Shown here: piece after piece, positions 6,049-8,914 of the stretch | Layout of the letters: every line of letters begins with the position of its first letter | How positions within the stretch are numbered: the stretch's first letter is position 1 | Assembly (NCBI GenBank): GCA_041581405.1 | Contig: JBFIDI010000232.1 | Location: forward strand, 1-8,914 | Source: CAISIP01 sp041581405 | Lineage (GTDB): Bacteria > Pseudomonadota > Gammaproteobacteria > Burkholderiales > Burkholderiaceae_C | DNA: 8,914 nt | Reading direction: 5' to 3' | Program-made: the position numbers and the translations under genes | Notes under the pieces: model-generated | What the model saw: the letters and a program-made list of their open reading frames with translations, nothing else | The model's database searches: none | Told to the model about the DNA's origin: nothing

Positions 6049-6471
6049 TCATGGACTCCGCGTCCTCGCCGGATGGCTCCGGAACGCGAAGTAGCGACTC
6101 CCCAGATAGGAGACGACGGTGTACGGCGCAATGCCGCACGCCTGGGCCAGATAGGAGTTGACCTGCAGAAGGTCGATGGCCAGCAGCACGGTGGCCAGGT
6201 TCACCAGGTAGGCAACGATGAAGACCCCCGCGAACCGGACCATCGCCGGCAACACCGGCCCGGTGTTGGCAAATGTCCACGCCCGGTTCAGGAAGAAGCT
6301 GTTGGCCAGCGCGATCAGGTAGCCGATCACGTTGGACGTCACGTCATCCAGCCGGAACAGCCATTTGCAGGTATAGATGACCAGCAGCCCCAGCAACGTA
6401 TTGGCAGCCCCCACGACGAGGAACCTCAGCGGAGCGCCGCGCTTGATCTGGCTCACGTCAGCGCGCGGCAT
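6049..6471 (-). CDS. GtrA family membrane protein, second copy
   Basis: This 140-residue protein has four predicted membrane segments and the GtrA landmarks RFLVVGAANTLLG (16-28), FFLNRAWTF after segment two and SYLGSRYFAFR at the end. It probably helps flip or present a polyprenyl-phosphate sugar at the inner membrane, as a partner of a GtrB-type transferase such as the one at 4347. The ATG at 6471-6469 is preferred because conserved sequence starts soon after it; an in-frame start at 6561 would add 30 residues unlike the family. The chosen start overlaps the end of the dehydrogenase gene by 14 bases, so the two are likely translated together. It differs strongly from the copy at 197-595, so it is not a recent duplicate. 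Family is secure, cargo unknown. Confidence 0.9.
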   Translation of the reverse strand: MPRADVSQIKRGAPLRFLVVGAANTLLGLLVIYTCKWLFRLDDVTSNVIGYLIALANSFFLNRAWTFANTGPVLPAMVRFAGVFIVAYLVNLATVLLAIDLLQVNSYLAQACGIAPYTVVSYLGSRYFAFRSHPARTRSP

Positions 6472-8845
6472 CGGGCAACCTGAATGCCACCATCTGGTCC
6501 GAACGCCCCGAGTAGCCGTGGAACAGACCACCGGTGGCCATGACCACGACGTACTGTGCACCGTCGACCAGGTAGGTCATCGGTGGCGCCGAGCCGGCGG
6601 CCGGCAGCTTGAAGGACCACAACTCCGCGCCGTTCGTCGAGTCGAATGCACGGATCTTGTTGTCGAGCGTGCCAGTGGCGAACACCAGCCCACCCGCAGT
6701 GACGACGACGCCGCCGTGGTTCCGCTGTCCCCGAACCGGGGCTCCGTCGCGCGGCAACTCGTCGTGCTGGCCCAACGGCACCTGCCAGACCTTCTTGCCG
6801 GTGTTCAGGTCGATCGCCGTCAGCAGGCCCCATGGCGGCTTGGTGCCGGGATAACCCTTGTCGTCCAGCAGCAACTGCCACATCGGCTGGAAGGCGAAGG
6901 TCTTGTCCCTGTCGCTGATGCGGTCGAGCGCGTCGAAGTAACCATACAGGGTTTGCAGTTCCCCCTCGGTCACCGACACGCGCCGGGGCAGGTGGGCATG
7001 GGTTGCCTCGTATTCCTGGTGCGACACCAGCGCCTGGCGGCTGCGCAGGATCGTGATGCCTGTCAGCGCCGGGAAATAGGCATCTCCCCTGCGCTCGTTC
7101 TGGTACGAGCCCGCGCGATCGGGCTTGTGGCAGGTCGCGCACTTGGCCTGATACAGGTCGTTGCCCGGCAACGCGGCACCGGTCTCCGCCGTCGCCCGGA
7201 TATCCATGTAGTTGGCGCGGATCAGCCACGGCAACTCGTTGGAAGGCACGTACAGGACGCCGGTCGCCTGGTCCACGGCCGCCCCCGGCCATTCGGCGCC
7301 GCCATGCAACCCGTACAACACCACCTTTCCGCCAACCGCCGGAGGCTCGAAAAAACCGTGGCGTGCACCCTTGATCTTGCGCAAGACCGTCTGACGCGCC
7401 GACTCCGAGACATCCGTCACGTCGGACAGTTCGAATCGCTGCTTCGCAAATGGCTCCGGCAACACGAACTCCGGCTGGTACGAGGCGGTTTTTTCACCAG
7501 GGATTGTCGAGACCGGGGCTCGGCGCAATCGATAGTCGAATATCGGCTTTCCCGTGTCGCGATCGAGCACGATGGTGTTCCCGGTCTTGGTCACGGCGGC
7601 CAGCACATCGACCTTGCGGCCCTGGCGACTGATGGTTGTCAACACCGGCGCTGCGGGAATGTCCAGGTCCCAGAGATCGTGCGCGACGACCTGGAAATCC
7701 CAGCGGATCTCGCCGCTGCCCGCATCGACCGCCACCACGCTGCAACTGTGGCGGTTGTCGCCCGGCCTGGAGGTTCCGATCAACTCAGGCCGGGGGTTGC
7801 CGGTCGACACGTATACCGTGGAACGCGCTGAGTCCGCCGACATCCCGCCCCACGGCACGCCGCCAAACAAATAGGCGCCCTCTGCATCCGGACGGATCAG
7901 CAGGGAGCGGCTCCAGCGCCACTGCCCCGTCTGCAGGTCGTACGCCTCCAGTGCGGGCTTCACGTTGGCCAGGATCAGCTTGTCCTTGACGATGACGGGA
8001 GCGATCAGCGACAACTGCGACCCGACCCGGCCATCCTTTCCGAAGGACTTGATGACCTGGCCGGATTGCGCCAGCACCGCATAGACACCGTCGCCCGCCG
8101 GAACAAACAAGCGCGACCTGCCAAAGTCGGCATGCGGATGCCAGACCATGCCCCGCTTGGCAACCGGCTCAGGCAGCTTCAGGCGCCAGATTTCACGGCC
8201 GCTGGCCGCGTCCAGCGAGATCACATGGCCATCCACGCTGGTGACAAACAGGCGTCCATGGGCAAACACGGGGTTGGTCTGCACGTTGACGCCGGGCTCG
8301 GCCGGATTGCCGAGATCTGCGCCCGAGCCATAGGTCCATGCCGGAACCAACTGAGCGACATTGGCGCGAGTCAGTTGCGCCAGACTGGAGAACTTGCTCG
8401 AGCGCTCGTCGCCGTTGCTGCGCGACCAGGTGTCGTAGCGGCGACCATCGTCCAGACTGGGCGGCAGCGTCTCGACGGCAACTGCGGCGATCGACTTGTA
8501 CTGCGGCAGTGCGGCCCGTGCCTGCGCGTCTTCCAGCGGTGGCTGCGAGGCCTTGTCATACAGCGAATACTGCAGCGCCGGATCGAATACCTGCGCTTGG
8601 CCGGCGGCCTTTTCGCGCATTGCGCGCCAGACGCCGGCCAGGCCCTCGTCGCGGTACTTTTCCTGGATCTTGGCCAGCACAAGGCCGATGTCAGCCAGTC
8701 CAGGTATTGCAGAAACGTCGGACCGGGCTACGATCGCTGCCGAGGCCAGGCCGACCACGGCGGCGACCAACCACCATGTCCGTTTACGTGTCTTGTTCAT
8801 CATGTTCATGGGCTCGTGCAGGGTTCTTGTTGCGCGGGTGGGCAT
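6458..8845 (-). CDS. PQQ-dependent dehydrogenase with inserted cytochrome c domain (membrane-anchored or exported)
   Basis: This 795-residue quinoprotein probably oxidises an alcohol or sugar in the periplasm with pyrroloquinoline quinone and passes electrons to its own haem. After a basic start (NKTRKR) a hydrophobic stretch at 24-40 serves as signal peptide or anchor. Residues 41-137 are an extension of unknown role. The beta-propeller begins near 138 (DTWSRSNGDE, then LTRANVAQLVPAWTY). Quinoprotein landmarks include HDLWDLD (389-395) and TKTGNTIVLDRDTGKP, with Lys420 in the usual PQQ-contact position. A cytochrome c domain (about 553-650) is inserted late in the propeller; its haem site is CATCH at 569-573. 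The region where the axial Met is expected reads THAHLPRR instead. The propeller then resumes (DLNTGKKVW) to the end. The 8845 ATG gives the longest form; ATG 8809 (MNMMNKTRK) looks at least as likely, and neither has a clear ribosome site. No vicinal Cys-Cys pair was noticed. Substrate unknown. Confidence 0.88.
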   Translation of the reverse strand: MPTRATRTLHEPMNMMNKTRKRTWWLVAAVVGLASAAIVARSDVSAIPGLADIGLVLAKIQEKYRDEGLAGVWRAMREKAAGQAQVFDPALQYSLYDKASQPPLEDAQARAALPQYKSIAAVAVETLPPSLDDGRRYDTWSRSNGDERSSKFSSLAQLTRANVAQLVPAWTYGSGADLGNPAEPGVNVQTNPVFAHGRLFVTSVDGHVISLDAASGREIWRLKLPEPVAKRGMVWHPHADFGRSRLFVPAGDGVYAVLAQSGQVIKSFGKDGRVGSQLSLIAPVIVKDKLILANVKPALEAYDLQTGQWRWSRSLLIRPDAEGAYLFGGVPWGGMSADSARSTVYVSTGNPRPELIGTSRPGDNRHSCSVVAVDAGSGEIRWDFQVVAHDLWDLDIPAAPVLTTISRQGRKVDVLAAVTKTGNTIVLDRDTGKPIFDYRLRRAPVSTIPGEKTASYQPEFVLPEPFAKQRFELSDVTDVSESARQTVLRKIKGARHGFFEPPAVGGKVVLYGLHGGAEWPGAAVDQATGVLYVPSNELPWLIRANYMDIRATAETGAALPGNDLYQAKCATCHKPDRAGSYQNERRGDAYFPALTGITILRSRQALVSHQEYEATHAHLPRRVSVTEGELQTLYGYFDALDRISDRDKTFAFQPMWQLLLDDKGYPGTKPPWGLLTAIDLNTGKKVWQVPLGQHDELPRDGAPVRGQRNHGGVVVTAGGLVFATGTLDNKIRAFDSTNGAELWSFKLPAAGSAPPMTYLVDGAQYVVVMATGGLFHGYSGRSDQMVAFRLPDAAR

Positions 8846-8856
8846 GCTCGGGGCGA

Positions 8857-8914
8857 CTACCGGGTCACCCGATAAACCGCGACATCGCCATCCGAGAATA
8901 CCTTCGTCAATGGC
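8857..8914 (-). CDS. C-terminal end of an upstream gene, possibly a membrane glycosyltransferase (partial)
   Basis: The minus strand holds an open frame from the right edge to a TAG at 8859-8857, 18 codons long and ending FSDGDVAVYRVTR. Endings of the form (Y/F)-x-(D/N)-G-(D/E)-x-x-(V/I)YRV are often seen in ArnT/PMT-like (GT39) integral membrane glycosyltransferases, where a small periplasmic strand closes the protein. That would suit the surrounding polyprenyl-phosphate sugar genes. Only 18 residues are visible, so this is a suggestion. The stop lies 11 bases before the longest possible start of the dehydrogenase (47 before the shorter one), in the same direction, consistent with one operon. 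Confidence 0.4.
   Translation of the reverse strand, partial: PLTKVFSDGDVAVYRVTR

Noticed and set aside
6040..6051. A bidirectional terminator between the converging genes
   Set aside because: Only 6 bases separate the stops and no stem-loop with a T-run was found nearby.
6377..7831. A 484-codon open frame on the plus strand opposite the dehydrogenase
   Set aside because: It is antisense to a clear quinoprotein gene, rich in Arg, Gln and Val, with no recognisable domain; long antisense frames are common in GC-rich DNA.
8066..8875. A 269-codon plus-strand frame near the right edge
   Set aside because: It is antisense to the N-terminal half of the dehydrogenase, with no domain or ribosome site.

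Overview
The window comes from a GC-rich, Gram-negative-type genome, probably a proteobacterium. The signs are high G/C at third codon positions, a periplasmic quinoprotein with a c-type haem site, and polyprenyl-phosphate sugar genes of the GtrA/GtrB type. Nothing visible fixes the genus. No tRNA, rRNA, CRISPR array or insertion sequence was found.

Two sugar-transfer loci lie back to back around a 130-base divergent intergenic region (4217-4346). The left locus runs leftward. It holds a glucose-1-phosphate thymidylyltransferase (RmlA type), a membrane-anchored family 2 glycosyltransferase (GtrB/ArnC type), an eroded second family 2 glycosyltransferase (1389 to about 2178), a WecD-like GNAT acetyltransferase, a GtrA-type membrane protein, and the start of an ORF with one PQQ-type propeller repeat that runs off the left edge. 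Together they suggest that a dTDP-activated, N-acylated amino-deoxysugar is made, moved to a polyprenyl-phosphate carrier and flipped across the inner membrane. RmlB and the sugar aminotransferase that such a route needs are not in the window.

The right locus has two converging arms. Rightward from 4347 are a second intact GtrB/ArnC-type glycosyltransferase and an overlapping class I methyltransferase. Leftward from the right edge are the last residues of an unidentified gene, a 795-codon PQQ-dependent dehydrogenase with an inserted cytochrome c domain, and a second GtrA-type protein overlapping it by 14 bases. The arms meet tail to tail with 6 bases between stop codons.

The most unusual feature is the tight linkage of a periplasmic quinoprotein dehydrogenase to a GtrA flippase-like gene, in a neighbourhood rich in polyprenyl-phosphate glycosyltransferases. 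A second GtrA gene at the left edge is also followed directly by a PQQ-type repeat ORF. This raises the possibility, untested here, that sugar export and periplasmic sugar oxidation are linked.
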